This document shows, piece by piece, positions 62,858-64,000 of a DNA stretch of 64,000 nucleotides. The position numbers and the translations under genes are program-made. Source of the DNA: an uncultured Clostridia bacterium (lineage in GTDB: Bacteria > Bacillota > Clostridia > Christensenellales > UBA1242); NCBI GenBank assembly GCA_944381185.1, contig CALWKE010000001.1, positions 186,001-250,000 of the forward strand. The letters are read 5' to 3'. Numbering within the stretch: position 1 is the first letter of the stretch; each line of letters starts with the position of its first letter. The notes below the pieces were generated by a model. It ran no database searches. It was not told the origin of the DNA and saw nothing but the letters and a program-made list of their open reading frames with translations.

Positions 62858-63592
62858 ATGATAAGAAAAACAGTTATTATAACAGGTGGATTTAGTGGTA
62901 TTGGAAAGGCAACTGCAATAAAGTTTGCCAAAAATAATTACAACATTGCCCTGACCTACCACAACACATTTGATGCTGACTTTATTCAAGAATTAAAATC
63001 TTATAATGTTGATGTTTTTGCCCTTGGCTGTGACCAAAGCAAAGAGTCTGATATTATTAATTTTGTTAATTCAGCATTTAAAGAATTTGAATATGTTGAC
63101 TCTCTTGTTTGTTCGGCTGGTGTTGCTGAAAACGAAGGGCTTTTAACAGAAAAAGAAACAGAACAAATTGATAACATTTTAAATGTTAACCTTCGTGCTG
63201 TTATATTATTTAATCGTGAAGTTTTAAAGCACTTTATGTCACAAAAACATGGAAATATTATCAATGTTTCATCAATCTATGGCATTTATGGCGGAAGTTT
63301 AGAAAGCACCTATGCTGCCTGCAAGGCAGGAATTATTGGACTTACAAAATCACTTGCCACCGAAGTTGCACCTTTTGTTAGAGTTAATGCAGTTGCTCCC
63401 GGTTGCATTGAAACAAGAATGACCGAAAATCTTTCTAAAGAAACAAAACTTTACGTTAAAAACCAAACTCCACTTGCACGAATTGGAACTCCTGATGATA
63501 TTGCAAACACCATTTACTTTTTAGCAAGTGATGAATCTAGTTATATAACTGGCGAAACAATCTTGGTTTCAGGCGGTGCAGTTAGATACTAA
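62858..63592 (+). CDS. FabG-like short-chain dehydrogenase
   Basis: 244 residues. TGGFSGIG (residues 10-17), CSAGVAEN near 85, catalytic Ser/Tyr/Lys in NVSSIYGIYGG and YAACKAG (about 137-156), SGGAVRY at the end. Third SDR of the window, of unknown substrate. AGGTGA precedes the ATG. The 212-bp gap before it is AT-rich with no other feature. Confidence 0.83.
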   Translation: MIRKTVIITGGFSGIGKATAIKFAKNNYNIALTYHNTFDADFIQELKSYNVDVFALGCDQSKESDIINFVNSAFKEFEYVDSLVCSAGVAENEGLLTEKETEQIDNILNVNLRAVILFNREVLKHFMSQKHGNIINVSSIYGIYGGSLESTYAACKAGIIGLTKSLATEVAPFVRVNAVAPGCIETRMTENLSKETKLYVKNQTPLARIGTPDDIANTIYFLASDESSYITGETILVSGGAVRY

Positions 63593-63641
63593 TTTTTATT
63601 TAAAAATGTATAAAATTCTTTAATTTTAATAAAAATCAACA

Positions 63642-63670
63642 AAAAACAGCAGAAATTTTCTGCTGTTTTT
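63642..63670. terminator. Bidirectional terminator
   Basis: AAAAACAGCAGAAA / TTTCTGCTGTTTTT between convergent genes. Confidence 0.88.
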
Positions 63671-64000
63671 ATTCAACAATTAAATATTCACCATTAACGC
63701 CTGCAAATGCAAAATTTGAAATTGTTAATGATTTTGTTTCACTGTTATAGATAGCAAAAAAATTATATGGCCTTGAAGATGATGTGTAACTTAATGTTAA
63801 ATCATTACCACCTTCAATATTTGTATATGAAACACTGCCAGTAACAGTTGATTTTTTTATTGAACCCCGCTCCATGTAAACATATTCAAATTTGAACATG
63901 ATTGAACCAACACTTGAATAAATTTCAATTTTGCTTAAATTATTTTCATCGCCAATAGTATTTTTTGCATAAGTTCCAACAAACTCTGGTTCCTGAAACT
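63669..64000 (-). CDS. C-terminal part of an unknown protein
   Basis: The minus-strand frame is open from the right edge to 63669, about 110 codons (FVGTYAKNTIGDENNLSKIE near the edge, then EYLIVE at the end). Beta-rich, with Ser/Thr/Tyr stretches and short turns as in lipocalin- or lipoprotein-like domains. The start lies outside the window; an internal ATG at 63899 is not the start. Confidence 0.6.
   Translation of the reverse strand, partial: FQEPEFVGTYAKNTIGDENNLSKIEIYSSVGSIMFKFEYVYMERGSIKKSTVTGSVSYTNIEGGNDLTLSYTSSSRPYNFFAIYNSETKSLTISNFAFAGVNGEYLIVE

Noticed and set aside
1..64000. CRISPR arrays, complete insertion sequences, rRNA genes
   Set aside because: Scanned for regular direct repeats, transposase motifs and rRNA signatures; none seen.

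Overview
The window looks like a chromosomal segment of a low-GC Bacillota (Clostridia-like) bacterium, probably an uncultured anaerobe. The support is indirect: AT-rich DNA with A/T homopolymers, strong GGAGG-type ribosome binding sites, U-tailed hairpin terminators between most transcription units, GatCAB and AddAB, an NfnAB transhydrogenase, a DUF1858 protein, and surface proteins with MBG/InlB-like and GLUG modules. The class I lysyl-tRNA synthetase is unusual for Bacillota. No taxon can be fixed from sequence alone.

Layout. 1-9.7 kb: cardiolipin synthase (cut by the window edge), a DegV protein, a HAD nucleotidase, an S66 peptidase, two tandem O-antigen-ligase-like genes (one frameshifted), an SdpI-like protein and a THUMP/methyltransferase-like protein. 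9.8-17.3 kb: signal peptidase, a lipoprotein, serS, a GlmU C-terminal-type acyltransferase, HU and gatCAB. 17.3-29.7 kb: a frameshifted cupin, a serine hydrolase, DUF1858, a 792-aa membrane protein with prion-like and AT-hook segments, addAB, a zinc peptidase and YfcE. 29.7-40.9 kb: class I lysS, two large unknown proteins, an HD protein, secA and comFC. 41-53 kb: a small membrane protein, an SDR, mntP, sua5, asnS, a surface C1 peptidase divergent from a zinc-ribbon/GLUG protein, a PH-domain protein, pnuC with an in-frame stop, and a Nudix hydrolase. 53-56 kb: tRNA-Ser(UGA) followed by a gene-poor stretch with remnants, a zinc-peptidase paralogue that has lost HExxH, a 49-aa gene behind paired operator-like repeats, and a degenerate ORF rich in TTCGAA. 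56-64 kb: a DUF11 protein, unknowns, a ferritin-like protein, DUF308, fabG, nfnAB, a second FabG-like SDR and a partial unknown.

Most striking is the leader of gatCAB. A sigma-70-type promoter is followed exactly 6 nt later by an ATG opening a 16-codon peptide with seven Asn codons (five in a row). Twelve nucleotides after its stop comes a perfect 10-bp stem with a U-tract, then gatC. This has the anatomy of a ribosome-mediated transcription attenuator sensing Asn-tRNA upstream of the amidotransferase that can make Asn-tRNA(Asn). The same promoter-to-ATG distance of 6 nt, with no Shine-Dalgarno sequence, recurs at several other genes and suggests routine leaderless translation alongside SD-led genes.

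Three genes look broken: an O-antigen ligase at an A7 tract, a cupin with one extra base, and pnuC with a TAA. Real decay, phase variation and assembly error cannot be separated from this sequence alone.
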